A stretch of DNA of 64,000 nucleotides from positions 3,472,001-3,536,000 of the forward strand of contig NZ_JACHJR010000001.1 in the NCBI RefSeq assembly GCF_014203705.1, written 5' to 3'. Position 1 is the stretch's first letter, and each line of letters starts with the position of its first letter. Below the pieces are notes generated by a model that was given only the letters and a program-made list of their open reading frames with translations, searched no databases and was not told the DNA's origin. Made by a program: the position numbers and the translations under genes. This DNA comes from Kitasatospora gansuensis (GTDB taxonomy: Bacteria; Actinomycetota; Actinomycetes; Streptomycetales; Streptomycetaceae). Below are positions 42,621 through 51,401 of the stretch, in pieces.

Positions 42621-44359
42621 GCACCGATCAGGAGGCGGTCACCACCGCCGAGTTGACCCCGGCCGTGTTCGAGCCGCTGCTCGACCAGGTCTCGATCGCC
42701 GTCCCGGACGGACACTGGTCCAGCACCGAACTCCCGTCCGGCCTCCGGCTGGTGGCCGTCGAGGCGGGTGGCGGGCCGGTCGAGGTCCGGCTGACCGTCC
42801 CGCTCGGCGACGCCGCCGGGTACTGGCACCCGCAGGGCGGCTGGCGGCGCACGCTGCCCGCCGACTGGGAGGGCCGGGCGAAGGTCTCGCTGGTGGACGC
42901 GCTGGCCACCGGCTGCCTGTTCGACCACGCGGGCGCCACCCTGCTGACCTTCGCGGCGGCCGACCCGGTGCCCGAGGCCGAACTCCGGTTCGGCGTCTCG
43001 GAGGAGACCGACAGCTTCGTCGTCCAGCTCCGGCTGCCGCCGTCCGCCGACCCGCACCGGCTGCTCTTCGTGCCCCGCTCGCCCACCGTGGCCGGCGCCA
43101 TGCGGGCGCTGCGCTCCTGGTACGCCGCCGGGGTCGACCCGATGCCGGTGCCCGAGGGCGCCCGCACCCCGGTCTACTCGACCTGGTACGCCTTCAACCA
43201 GCGGGTGGACGCCGAATCGGTCGAGCAGGAGGCCGCACTGGCCGCTCAGCTCGGCTTCGGCGCGCTGATCCTGGACGACGGCTGGCAGCTCGGCGGCCAC
43301 GGCCGGGGCTACGCGGGCTGCGGCGACTGGCGGCCCGACCCGGCCAAGTTCCCCGACCTGGCCGCCCACGTCCGCCGGGTCCGCGCCGATGGCCTGCGCT
43401 ACCTGCTCTGGACCGCCCCGCTGCTGGTCGGCCCGCACTCCGAGGCCTACCGCCGGTGGGCCCCGACCGTCCCGGCCACCGTGCCGGGGGCGTACGTGCT
43501 GGACCCGCGCAAGCCCGAGGTCAGGCGGCACGTGATCGAGCTCTGCGCCTCTCTGGTCCAGGAGTTCGGGGTGGACGGGCTCAAGCTGGACTTCCTCGAC
43601 GAGGCCATGGTGCACGCCGGGGACGGCGGCCCGGACGTCGGCCGGGCGATGACCGTACTGCTCACCGAGCTGCGGGCCGAGCTGGAGCCGATCCGGCCCG
43701 GACTGCTGCTGGAGCTGCGCCAGCCGTACGTCGGGCCCGGCATGGCGCCGTTCGGGAACCTGCTGCGCTCCTTCGACTGCCCGGCGGACTCCACCGCCAA
43801 CCGGGTCCGCACCCTCGACACCGCGTTCCTGGCGGTCGGCGGCGCGGTCCACTCCGACATGCTGCTCTGGCCCCCGGAGGCCCCGGCGCACAGCGCCGCC
43901 CGGCAGTTGATCGGCGCCCTGCACGCCGTACCGCAGGTCTCCGTCCGGCTCACCAGGCTGCCCGAGGAGCACCTGGCCGCGGTGGCCTTCTGGCTCGGGC
44001 AGTGGCGACGGCTGCGCGACACCCTGCTGGACGGCGAGGTCGAGCCGGGCCGCCCGGACGAGCTGTACCCCGTGGTGCGGGTCTCCGGCGACCGGGTCCT
44101 GCTGGTCAGCGTGCACGCCGAGCAGGTGGTCCCGGTCGCGCTGACCCGGCATCAGGAGCTGGTCCTGGTGAACGGCTCGGCCACGGACCGGCTGGTCCTG
44201 GAGGTGGCCGCGCCGGGCGTTTCGGCCGAGCTCGCGGTCCACGGCCCCACCGGCCGTATCATCGAGCGGAGTCGGCTCACGCTGCCGCCCGGCCTGCACA
44301 GCCTGCCGGTGCCGCGCTCGGGCCTGGCCATTCTCACCAGCTTGGAAGGGACGGCATGA
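42617..44359 (+). CDS. GH36-type alpha-galactosidase
   Basis: 580-aa cytoplasmic glycoside hydrolase. It has an N-terminal beta-sandwich (about 1-180) and a TIM barrel with LILDDGWQLGG, GLRYLLWTAPLLVGP, VDGLKLDFLDEAM (nucleophile Asp in KLDF) and LELRQPYVGPGMAPFGNLLRSFDCPAD, which should carry the acid/base Asp. No signal peptide, so it splits sugar after import. Position in the operon makes imported melibiose/raffinose-type or other alpha-galactosides the probable substrate; a GH27/31-like specificity cannot be excluded. Confidence 0.87.
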   Translation: MSTDQEAVTTAELTPAVFEPLLDQVSIAVPDGHWSSTELPSGLRLVAVEAGGGPVEVRLTVPLGDAAGYWHPQGGWRRTLPADWEGRAKVSLVDALATGCLFDHAGATLLTFAAADPVPEAELRFGVSEETDSFVVQLRLPPSADPHRLLFVPRSPTVAGAMRALRSWYAAGVDPMPVPEGARTPVYSTWYAFNQRVDAESVEQEAALAAQLGFGALILDDGWQLGGHGRGYAGCGDWRPDPAKFPDLAAHVRRVRADGLRYLLWTAPLLVGPHSEAYRRWAPTVPATVPGAYVLDPRKPEVRRHVIELCASLVQEFGVDGLKLDFLDEAMVHAGDGGPDVGRAMTVLLTELRAELEPIRPGLLLELRQPYVGPGMAPFGNLLRSFDCPADSTANRVRTLDTAFLAVGGAVHSDMLLWPPEAPAHSAARQLIGALHAVPQVSVRLTRLPEEHLAAVAFWLGQWRRLRDTLLDGEVEPGRPDELYPVVRVSGDRVLLVSVHAEQVVPVALTRHQELVLVNGSATDRLVLEVAAPGVSAELAVHGPTGRIIERSRLTLPPGLHSLPVPRSGLAILTSLEGTA

Positions 44360-45354
44360 AGGTCGGGATCACCGAACTCGCAGCCCGCGCGGGGGTCAGC
44401 GAGGCGACCGTAAGCCGGGTGATCAACCGACGGCAGGGGGTCGCCAAGAAGACCCGGGACGCGGTGGAGCAGGCGATGGCCGAGCTCGGCTACGAACGCT
44501 CCACGCCCGGGCAGTTGGTGGCCGTGGTGACCGAGCACATCTCCAACCCGTTCTTCGCGGACGTGGCCGAGCGGATCGAGTCCGCACTCGCCCCGCACGG
44601 GCTCAAGATGGTGCTCTGCCCGGCCTTCCCCGGCGGCGTGCAGGAACGCGACTTCGTCGCCGCCCTGGTCGACCGGGGGGTCGCGGCGGTGGTCTTCCTC
44701 TCCGCCAGCAACACCCTGGAGGGCGCCGACACCGAGACGTACGAGCTGCTGCGGGACCGCCGCATCCCGTACGTCGGCGTCAACGGCCAGTTCGAGGACG
44801 GCCACCCGGCGCCGGTCTTCTCCACCGACGACGCGCTGGCCGCCGAACTGGCGGTGGACCACCTCTACCGGCTCGGCCACCGCCGGATCGGGATGGCCTC
44901 GGGCCCGGCCGGGAACCACCCGGCGGACCGCCGGGTGGCGGGCTTCCTGACCGCGATGACCAGGCGCGGCCTGGCCGACGCCGAGCAGTGGGTGATCCGG
45001 CAGTCCTACACCGTCGAGGGCGGCCAGGCGGCCGCCGCCGCCCTGGTCCAGCGGGGTGCCACCGCGATCGTCGCGGCCAGCGACTTCATGGCGCTCGGCG
45101 CGATCCGCGGGGTCCGGCGGCAGGGCCGCTCGGTGCCCGAGGACGTCTCGGTGGTCGGCTACGACGGCACGATGATCACCGAGTTCACCGACCCGCCGCT
45201 GACCACCGTCCGGCAGCCGGCCGACCGGCTGGCCCTGGAGGTCGGGCGCAGCGTACTCGCCCTGGTGGCCAACCGGCCCGTGCCGGTGGGCGAGTTGCTG
45301 TTCGACCCCGAGCTGGTGATCCGCTCCACCACCGCACCGCCGCCCGCCGCCTGA
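44356..45354 (+). CDS. LacI-family transcriptional regulator
   Basis: 332 aa. DNA-binding headpiece ITELAARAGVSEATVSRVINRR (residues 5-26) with the hinge helix about 50, then a periplasmic-binding-protein-like sensor domain (VAVVTEHISNPFFADVAE to YDGTMITEFTDPPLTTV). It overlaps the galactosidase stop by 4 nt. It most likely represses the operon through the near-palindrome at 39541-39558 until sugar is present. Confidence 0.92.
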   Translation: MKVGITELAARAGVSEATVSRVINRRQGVAKKTRDAVEQAMAELGYERSTPGQLVAVVTEHISNPFFADVAERIESALAPHGLKMVLCPAFPGGVQERDFVAALVDRGVAAVVFLSASNTLEGADTETYELLRDRRIPYVGVNGQFEDGHPAPVFSTDDALAAELAVDHLYRLGHRRIGMASGPAGNHPADRRVAGFLTAMTRRGLADAEQWVIRQSYTVEGGQAAAAALVQRGATAIVAASDFMALGAIRGVRRQGRSVPEDVSVVGYDGTMITEFTDPPLTTVRQPADRLALEVGRSVLALVANRPVPVGELLFDPELVIRSTTAPPPAA

Positions 45355-45360
45355 CCGGCC

Positions 45361-46185
45361 CTACAGCCGGGCGGCCAGCGCCCCCAGCAGCTCGGCCACC
45401 CCGGCCGGGCCCGGCACCAACAGGTCGGCCCGGTCGGCGAGTTCGGTGACCTGGGCCTCGCCGGTGGTGGCCGAGCTGCACACCAGCAGCGCCGGGTGCC
45501 CCGCGGCGCGGCGCCGCTCCAGCGCGGCGTACGCCGGGAGGTCGCCGAGGTCGTCACCGGCGTAGAGCACCGGGCCCGGCTCCCGCTCGGCGAGGAAGGC
45601 GGTCAGGGCGCCGCCCTTGTCGACCCCCGGCGGCCGGAGCTCCAGCACGTACCGGCCCGGCTCCACCATCAGCCCGTTCGCGGCGGCCAACTGCTCCAGC
45701 GGGGCCCGGAGTTGCTCCAGCGCACCCTGCGGGTCAGCGGTCCGGCGGGTGTGCACGGCCAGCGCCCGGCCCTTGTCCTCGGTCCAGGTCCCCTCCGGGG
45801 CACCCGACTCGGCCAGTACGGACGGCAGTTGCTCCCGAGCGGCAGCCACCCCGGCCGGCGGCGGCGGCGAAGTGAGCACGCCCCCCTCCCAGCGCTCGGC
45901 ACCGTACTGCCCCAGCACCGTGAACCGGTCCAGCCCGGCGAACCCGCCGTACTCCACCGCCACCGCAGCCGGACGGCCCGTCACCACCACCACCGCACCG
46001 AGCAGGGGCGCCAGCGCCTCCAGCGCGGCCACCGCGGCCGGGTCGGCCCGCGCCGAGTCCGGATCCGCCACGATCGGGGCCAACGTGCCGTCGAAGTCCA
46101 GCGCCACCACCGCGGACCTCGGCTCGGCCAGCAACGCGGCCAGCCCGGCCCGGCCGGCGGGCGTACTCGGCTCAGGGATACCCAT
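45361..46185 (-). CDS. otsB: Trehalose-6-phosphate phosphatase
   Basis: 274-aa HAD-superfamily phosphatase that makes trehalose from trehalose-6-phosphate. Motif I is ALDFDGTLAPI (nucleophile Asp), motif II VVVTGR, the Lys of motif III lies in GGALTAFLA/DKGGAL, and motif IV is YAGDDLGD. Cap residues EDKGRALAVHTRR fit OtsB. Convergent with the LacI gene (6 bp between stops). Confidence 0.94.
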   Translation of the reverse strand: MGIPEPSTPAGRAGLAALLAEPRSAVVALDFDGTLAPIVADPDSARADPAAVAALEALAPLLGAVVVVTGRPAAVAVEYGGFAGLDRFTVLGQYGAERWEGGVLTSPPPPAGVAAAREQLPSVLAESGAPEGTWTEDKGRALAVHTRRTADPQGALEQLRAPLEQLAAANGLMVEPGRYVLELRPPGVDKGGALTAFLAEREPGPVLYAGDDLGDLPAYAALERRRAAGHPALLVCSSATTGEAQVTELADRADLLVPGPAGVAELLGALAARL

Positions 46186-46210
46186 GGCTCGACCATAGGG
46201 CCAGGGCACA

Positions 46211-46350
46211 CGGTTCGGTAGGCAGGGGCTCGGGGAACGGCGACGGTTCGTGGCTGGCGGGTCAAAATGCGAAAGTGCCTGACCACCTACGTACGGATCA
46301 CCTTGCAAGGGCCGGCGTCGCAGTTCCCCGAGCCCCTGCCTACCGAACCG
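46211..46350 (-). repeat. Palindromic repeat family, copy 2
   Basis: 34-nt arms (46211-46244 and 46317-46350) pair with one mismatch, and enclose the core in minus orientation (46269-46286). The right arm abuts the stop codon of the DUF3263 gene, so it can act as its terminator. The outer 12 bp of the arms differ from other copies but still pair with each other. Confidence 0.85.
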
Positions 46351-46578
46351 TCAGCGTTCAGTGCGCTTCGCGTCGCGAACCCGGCGGAGCCGGTTGACCA
46401 GTACCGGAGCGTGGGCGAGTGCCTCCTGACGGTCCAGCAGCCCGTTCAGGATCTGGTAGTACCGGGTGGCCGAGAGGTCCAGCTCCTCCCGGATGGCCCG
46501 TTCCTTGGCGCCGGTGGTGCGCCAGCTGCGGCCCTCCAGGGCGAGCACGGCCAGCTCGCGTTCGGTCAGCTCGGACAT
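46351..46578 (-). CDS. DUF3263 small HTH-like protein
   Basis: 75 aa. LTERELAVLALEGRSWRTTGAKERAIREEL followed by SATRYYQILNGLLDRQEAL is the DUF3263 pattern, a helix-turn-helix-like actinobacterial family whose YYQxLN segment is characteristic. DNA binding is plausible but unproven. Lies upstream of otsB on the same strand. Confidence 0.85.
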   Translation of the reverse strand: MSELTERELAVLALEGRSWRTTGAKERAIREELDLSATRYYQILNGLLDRQEALAHAPVLVNRLRRVRDAKRTER

Positions 46579-46677
46579 GGGCGGGTCACCTCCACTTACG
46601 GGGTGTCATTCTGCCCGCTCAGGCCGACACAGTGTGCCGCCCCCGCCGTGACGGCGGGGGCGTTAGCGTCGGGTGCC

Positions 46678-47034
46678 ATGACCAACAGTTTCGCTCTGCA
46701 CATCCCCGACGCCGACCTCGAGCCCGACCCGCTGGACCCGGCGCAGATCATCGAAGGCTCCCCCGAGGTCTCCGGCAAGGTGGTCTGGGAGTCCCCGGAC
46801 GGCCGCCGGATCCGCGGGGTCTGGCAGATCACCCCGGGCGTGGTGACCGACACCGAGGCGGACGAGATCTTCGTGGTGATCAGCGGCCGGGCCACCATCG
46901 AGTTCGAGAACGGCACCGTGCTGGAGGTCGGCCCCGGCGACCTGGCCGTGCTGAACGAGGGCGACCGCACCACCTGGACGGTCCACGAGACCCTCCGCAA
47001 GGCGTACGCGATCGACCTCGGCCCCGCCGGCTGA
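46678..47034 (+). CDS. Cupin-domain protein
   Basis: 118-aa single cupin barrel of the DUF861 (ethanolamine-utilisation or ureidoglycine-like) type: WQITPGVVTDTEADEIFVVISG, GRATIEFENGTVLEVGPGDLAVLNEGDRTTWTVHETLRKAY. The usual metal His ligands are mostly absent, as in this subgroup. Function unknown. Convergent with the binding-protein gene. Confidence 0.83.
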   Translation: MTNSFALHIPDADLEPDPLDPAQIIEGSPEVSGKVVWESPDGRRIRGVWQITPGVVTDTEADEIFVVISGRATIEFENGTVLEVGPGDLAVLNEGDRTTWTVHETLRKAYAIDLGPAG

Positions 47035-47041
47035 CGGACCG

Positions 47042-48325
47042 TTACTTGCGGGCCTCCGCGGCCGCCTCGGCGGCCGCGGTCTGCAGCCGGGCCAGCGTCT
47101 CGCCGCCGCCGTCCTTGACCGCGCCGCCGATCTCCTTCTTGAGCTGCTCGCTGACCTTCGCCCAGGACGGCTCGCCGTACGGGTAGAAGCGGGCGTCCGG
47201 CAGCGCGTCCAGGAAGGGCTTGAGGTCGGCGTGGGCGCTGTCGGCGGCCATCTGCACGCGGGCGTCCTGGGTGACCGGCAGCATGTTGTAGGTCTCGTAG
47301 AACTTCAGGGTGTTCTCCTTCTGGTAGGTGAAGGAGAGGAACTTCTTGATCTCGGCACGGTGCCCGTTGGCCTTGAAGGCCATCATCCAGTCGGCCACCG
47401 CGAAGCCGGCCGCCTTGCCCTGCGGGTCCTTGCGCGGGATCTGCGCCAGGCCGTAGTCGATCTTCGCGGCGACCGCCTTCTGGACCAGCGCGGGGTGGCC
47501 GTTGAGCATCGCGATCTTGCCCGCCGCGAAGTCCGCGAAGGCGGTCTTGCGGTTCACCGTGCCGGGGTCGGCGTAGGTCAGGCCGTCCTTGACCAGGTTG
47601 GTGCGCAGCCACTCGAAGGTGGCCCGGTTGGCCGTGCTGTCGATGCTGTAGTTGCCCGCGTCGTCGGCCAGACCGCCTCCGCCGCTGGTGGTCCACATCA
47701 GCGACTCGGCCTGCGCCTCCTCGGGGCCGAGCGGCAGCCCGTACGGCACCACCCCGGGGACCTTCTGCTTGATCAGCTTCGCGTCCTTGCGCAACTCCTC
47801 CCAGCTGGTGGGGGGTTGGGTGATACCCGCCTTCTCGAAGATGGCCTTGTTGTAGAAGAAGGCGCGCGAGGAGGCGATGAACGGGATGCCGTACTGGCTG
47901 CCCAGCACCTGGCCGGCCTTGGCGAACGCGTCGATCGTGTTGACCTGGGCGTCGATGGTGAGCACCTCGCTCACCGGGTAGAGCCGGCCGGCCGCGACGT
48001 GGTCGGCGTAGCCGCCGGTCTGCAGCATGTCCGGGATCTTGCCGCTCTTGATCAGCTCGGCCACCCGCTTGTCGATGTCGTCCCAGATCACCACCTCGAG
48101 CGCGATCTTGATGCCCGGGTTGGCCTGCTCGAAGCGCTTGACCAGGTCGTTCCAGTACAGATTGGAGCTGTTCGCCGGGCTGTCGCCGTAGTCGGCGACC
48201 ACCAGGCGCAGCGTGACGTCACCGCCGGAACCGAGCACGTTCGAACCGCAGCCGCTGAGCAGCAACGCGGTGGAGACGGCGAGAGCCGTCAGGGGCAGTG
48301 CGGGCTTCCGGACGGCGCTGAACAA
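47042..48325 (-). CDS. Orphan ABC sugar-binding lipoprotein
   Basis: About 427 aa, cluster-B solute-binding protein. Signal peptide with lipobox LLLSGC (Cys 26 from this start). Signatures: NPGIKIALEVVIWDDIDKRV, GIPFIASSRAFFYNKAIFEKAG, TSWEELRKDAKLI. The TTG start gives a normal-length signal peptide; an in-frame GTG at 48364 would add 13 Pro-rich residues. No permease genes are adjacent. A DasR-like site lies upstream, which suggests an amino-sugar or chitin-derived ligand. Confidence 0.85.
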   Translation of the reverse strand: MFSAVRKPALPLTALAVSTALLLSGCGSNVLGSGGDVTLRLVVADYGDSPANSSNLYWNDLVKRFEQANPGIKIALEVVIWDDIDKRVAELIKSGKIPDMLQTGGYADHVAAGRLYPVSEVLTIDAQVNTIDAFAKAGQVLGSQYGIPFIASSRAFFYNKAIFEKAGITQPPTSWEELRKDAKLIKQKVPGVVPYGLPLGPEEAQAESLMWTTSGGGGLADDAGNYSIDSTANRATFEWLRTNLVKDGLTYADPGTVNRKTAFADFAAGKIAMLNGHPALVQKAVAAKIDYGLAQIPRKDPQGKAAGFAVADWMMAFKANGHRAEIKKFLSFTYQKENTLKFYETYNMLPVTQDARVQMAADSAHADLKPFLDALPDARFYPYGEPSWAKVSEQLKKEIGGAVKDGGGETLARLQTAAAEAAAEARK

Positions 48326-48383
48326 CGGGGGACCACCTTCGGGGGGAGGAGGAGCGTCGGCCACCCTCTCAGCGCGGACCGCC

Positions 48384-48399
48384 AGTGGTCCAGACCTCT
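48384..48399. promoter_or_regulatory. DasR-type operator (dre) before the orphan binding protein
   Basis: AGTGGTCCAGACCTCT matches the dre consensus A(C/G)TGGTCTAGACCA(C/G)T at 14 of 16 positions. DasR represses amino-sugar genes and is released by glucosamine-6-phosphate. Confidence 0.7.
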
Positions 48400-48458
48400 A
48401 CCCGGAGTAGTTACGCAATCTCCGCCGCCGTTGCGCCCCGTGCAACGGCGGCCGCCGT

Positions 48459-49238
48459 TCAGACCGCGATCACCCGGACGCCGGCCTCCGTGAAGGCGGC
48501 GGCCAGCTCGGGCCCGATGCCGGTGTCGGTGACCAGCACCGAGACCTGGTCGAGGCCGCAGATCCGGGCGAAGGCGCGGTGGCCCAGCTTGGACGAGTCG
48601 GCCGCCACCACCACCCGGCGGGCCCGGTCCGCGAGCAGCCGGTTGACGCTCGCCTCACCCTCGTTGTGCGCGGTCGCGCCGTGCTCGGCATCGAGCGCGT
48701 CCACCCCCAACACCGTGACGTCCAGCGTGAGTTCGTTCAGCACCAGGGAGGCCAGCGGGCCGATCAGCTCGTACGACTGCGGCCGGGCCACACCACCGGT
48801 GAGCACGATCTTCACCTGCGGACGGACCGTCAGCTCATTGGCGATGTTGACCGCGTTGGTGACGATGGTGACGCCCTGTCCGGTGCCCTCCGGCTCGGGC
48901 CGGACCGCCAGCGCGCGGGCCACCTCGGTGGTGGTGGTGCCGCCGTTCAGGCCGACCACCTCGCCGGGGGCGACCAGTTCGGCCACCGCCGCGCCGATCC
49001 GCTGTTTGGCGTCGGCGTTGCGCGCGGTCTTGTAGCGCAGCGGCAGGTCGTAGCTGACGTTGTGGGCCACCGCGCCGCCCCTGGTCCGGGTGACCATCTG
49101 CTGGCGGGCCAGCTGATCCAGGTCGCGCCGGATCGTCGCGGCCGAGACCTGCAGTGCGTCGGCGGCCTCCTCGACCTCCAACTTGCCGTGCTCGGCGAGC
49201 AGTTCCAGCAGTGCGTTCCACCGCTCGTACCTGGACAC
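48459..49238 (-). CDS. DeoR-family transcriptional regulator
   Basis: 259 aa. N-terminal HTH (RWNALLELLAEHGKLEVEEAADALQVSAATIRRDLDQL) and the DeoR sensor domain with GLNGGTTTTEVARAL, LTGGVARPQSYELIGPLA and VVVAADSSKLGHRAF, which bind a phosphosugar effector. GTG start. Divergent from the SIS gene (161-bp gap), which it probably controls; an amino-sugar phosphate is a likely effector from the context. Confidence 0.92.
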   Translation of the reverse strand: MSRYERWNALLELLAEHGKLEVEEAADALQVSAATIRRDLDQLARQQMVTRTRGGAVAHNVSYDLPLRYKTARNADAKQRIGAAVAELVAPGEVVGLNGGTTTTEVARALAVRPEPEGTGQGVTIVTNAVNIANELTVRPQVKIVLTGGVARPQSYELIGPLASLVLNELTLDVTVLGVDALDAEHGATAHNEGEASVNRLLADRARRVVVAADSSKLGHRAFARICGLDQVSVLVTDTGIGPELAAAFTEAGVRVIAV

Positions 49239-49399
49239 GCAGATGCCGTCCCTTCCAGTCCCGGAGCCGCCGTGCGGCGGCGGGGTCAGCTTCCCACAGT
49301 TCCATCAAGCGAGCCGGTCTTGCGCAATCATGCTCGAAACCTCTATAAATCAAACAGCTTCACGCATTCCACTCCGGAGCACCTCCGTAAGGAGCCCGC

Positions 49400-50311
49400 A
49401 TGCCCTTCTCCTCACTGACCGCCGAGGAACTCGCCACCCAGCCCGAGAACTGGCGGCAGGCCGCCGCCCTCGCGCCCACCGCGGCACCCGTCCTGCCGCA
49501 GCGCGGCGAGCGGGTCGCGGTGATCGGCTGCGGCACCTCCTGGTTCATGGCCCAGGCCTACGCCGTGCTGCGCGAGAGCGGCGGCCACGGCGAGACGGAC
49601 GCGCTGGCCGCCTCCGAGTTCCCGGCCGGCCGCCGCTACGACCGGGTGCTGGCGATCACCCGCTCGGGCACCACCACCGAGGTGCTCGAACTGCTGGAGC
49701 GGCTCAAGACGCCGGCCACGGTGCTCACCGGCACCGTCGGCAGCCCGGTGTTCGAGGTCGCCGAGCACACCGTGCTGCTGGACTTCGCCGACGAGCGCTC
49801 GGTGGTGCAGACCCGGTTCGCCACCACCGCACTCGCGCTGCTGCGGGCCCACCTGGAGCTGGAGGGCGCCCTGCCCCCCGGCACCAAGCGGATCGCCGAG
49901 GCGGCCGCGGACGCCGAGGCGGCAGTGGCCTGGGAGGTCCCGGCCGAGCTGGTCGCGGCCGAGCAGGTCACCTTCCTCGGCCGGGGCTGGACGTACGGGC
50001 TGGCCCAGGAGGCCGGTCTGAAGATGCGCGAGGCGGCCGGCGCCTGGACCGAGTCCTACCCGGCGATGGAGTACCGGCACGGCCCGATCGCGATCGCCGC
50101 CCCCGGCCGGGCGGTCTGGGCCTTCGGCGAGCTCCCCGACGGGCTCTCCGAGCAGGTCGCGGCGACCGGCGCGACGCTGGTGCACGAGCCCGGCGCCGAC
50201 CCGCTGGCCGACCTGATCCGGGCCCAGAAGCTCGCCGTCGCCACCGCCGAGGCCCGCGGCCTGGACCCGGACCGGCCGCGCGCACTGACTCGTTCGATCA
50301 TCCTCACCTGA
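49400..50311 (+). CDS. SIS-domain aldose-ketose isomerase/deaminase (AgaS/GlmS-C type)
   Basis: 303 aa with two SIS domains: VIGCGTSWFMAQAYAVL and ITRSGTTTEVLELLE in the first, TFLGRGWTYGLAQEAGLKMREA and ESYPAMEYRHGPIAI (glutamate and His like GlmS) in the second. It lacks the glutaminase half of GlmS, so it probably deaminates/isomerises amino-sugar phosphates. AAGGAG lies 6 nt before the ATG. It sits beside nagK-nagA and a class II aldolase, consistent with GlcNAc/GalNAc catabolism. Confidence 0.87.
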   Translation: MPFSSLTAEELATQPENWRQAAALAPTAAPVLPQRGERVAVIGCGTSWFMAQAYAVLRESGGHGETDALAASEFPAGRRYDRVLAITRSGTTTEVLELLERLKTPATVLTGTVGSPVFEVAEHTVLLDFADERSVVQTRFATTALALLRAHLELEGALPPGTKRIAEAAADAEAAVAWEVPAELVAAEQVTFLGRGWTYGLAQEAGLKMREAAGAWTESYPAMEYRHGPIAIAAPGRAVWAFGELPDGLSEQVAATGATLVHEPGADPLADLIRAQKLAVATAEARGLDPDRPRALTRSIILT

Positions 50312-50402
50312 CCGCCACCTCCCGTACGGGATTAGGTAAAGCAGATTGCCTAAGGAAGACCAACTACCCTTAAGCCACCCTTAAGGCGACAAACCTCACC
50401 TC

Positions 50403-50418
50403 GCTGGACCAGACCAAT
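50403..50418. promoter_or_regulatory. Weaker DasR-like site before nagK
   Basis: GCTGGACCAGACCAAT matches the dre consensus at about 12 of 16 positions, 6 bp upstream of a better copy. Confidence 0.4.
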
Positions 50419-50424
50419 CACGCA

Positions 50425-50440
50425 ACTGGACTAGACCTCT
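50425..50440. promoter_or_regulatory. DasR-type operator (dre) before nagK-nagA
   Basis: ACTGGACTAGACCTCT matches the dre consensus at 14 of 16 positions, 29 bp upstream of the nagK start. DasR control of nagKA is established in Streptomyces coelicolor. Confidence 0.78.
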
Positions 50441-50468
50441 CCGACAAGGTCAAGGGAAACTGTCCCCC

Positions 50469-51401
50469 GTGAAGCACGTCATCGCACTCGATGTAGGCGG
50501 AACCGGCATGAAGGCCGCGTTGCTCGCCCAGGACGGCTCCGTGCTGTTCGAGGCACGCCGACCGACCGGGCGGGAGCACGGCACCGATGCCGTCGTCGCC
50601 ACCATCCTCGACTTCGCCGCCGACCTGGCGGACGAGGGGCGCGCCCGCTTCGGCAGCGCACCCCTCGCCGCCGGCGTCGCCGTGCCGGGGACGATCGACG
50701 AGAAGAACGGGATCGCGGTCTTCTCCGCCAACCTCGGCTGGCGGGACCTCCCGATGCGCAAGCTGCTCGGCGAGCGCCTCGGCGGCATCCCGGTCGCCCT
50801 CGGCCACGACGTCCGCTCCGGCGGACTGGCCGAGGGACGGATCGGTGCCGGGCAGGGCGTGGACCGTTTCCTCTTCATCGCGCTCGGCACCGGCATCGCC
50901 GGCGCCATCGGCATCGGTGGGTCGATCGAGGCGGGCGCGCACGGCTACGGCGGCGAGATCGGCCATGTGGTGGTCCGCCCCGGCGGACCGCAGTGCGGCT
51001 GCGGCGCCCGCGGCTGTCTGGAGACGCTGGCCTCGGCCTCCGCGGTCTCCCGGGCCTGGGCCGAGGCGAGCGGTGACCCGGACGCCGACGCGGCGGCCTG
51101 CGCCACCGCCGTCGACGCCGGGGACGCCCGCGCCCTGACGGTCTGGCAGAACGCCGTCGAGGCACTCGCCGACGGGATCGTGCTGGCCCAGAGCCTGCTC
51201 GACCCCTCGACGGTGATCGTCGGCGGCGGCCTGGCCGAAGCCGGTGACACGCTCTTCACACCATTGCGCGCAGCGGTTTCCGAGCGGCTGACCTTCCAGA
51301 TGCCCCCGAAGGTCGTACCGGCCATGCTCAGAGACACCGCCGCATCCCTGGGCGCGGGCCTGCTCGCCTGGGATCTGCTCTCCATGGAGGTGACCGCGTG
51401 A
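50469..51401 (+). CDS. nagK: N-acetylglucosamine kinase (ROK family)
   Basis: 310-aa sugar kinase. VIALDVGGTGMKAALL is the ATP phosphate loop, the catalytic Asp is in LGHDVRSGGLAE, and the ROK zinc site is in EIGHVVVRPGGPQCGCGARGCLE. The GTG start has AAGGGAA 9 nt upstream. Coupled to nagA (4-nt overlap) and preceded by dre sites, so GlcNAc to GlcNAc-6-phosphate is the likely reaction. Confidence 0.92.
   Translation: MKHVIALDVGGTGMKAALLAQDGSVLFEARRPTGREHGTDAVVATILDFAADLADEGRARFGSAPLAAGVAVPGTIDEKNGIAVFSANLGWRDLPMRKLLGERLGGIPVALGHDVRSGGLAEGRIGAGQGVDRFLFIALGTGIAGAIGIGGSIEAGAHGYGGEIGHVVVRPGGPQCGCGARGCLETLASASAVSRAWAEASGDPDADAAACATAVDAGDARALTVWQNAVEALADGIVLAQSLLDPSTVIVGGGLAEAGDTLFTPLRAAVSERLTFQMPPKVVPAMLRDTAASLGAGLLAWDLLSMEVTA

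Noticed and set aside
46267..46677. N-terminal extension of the cupin reading frame
   Set aside because: It runs through the DUF3263 gene and repeat copy 2; the cupin homology begins at the ATG at 46678.
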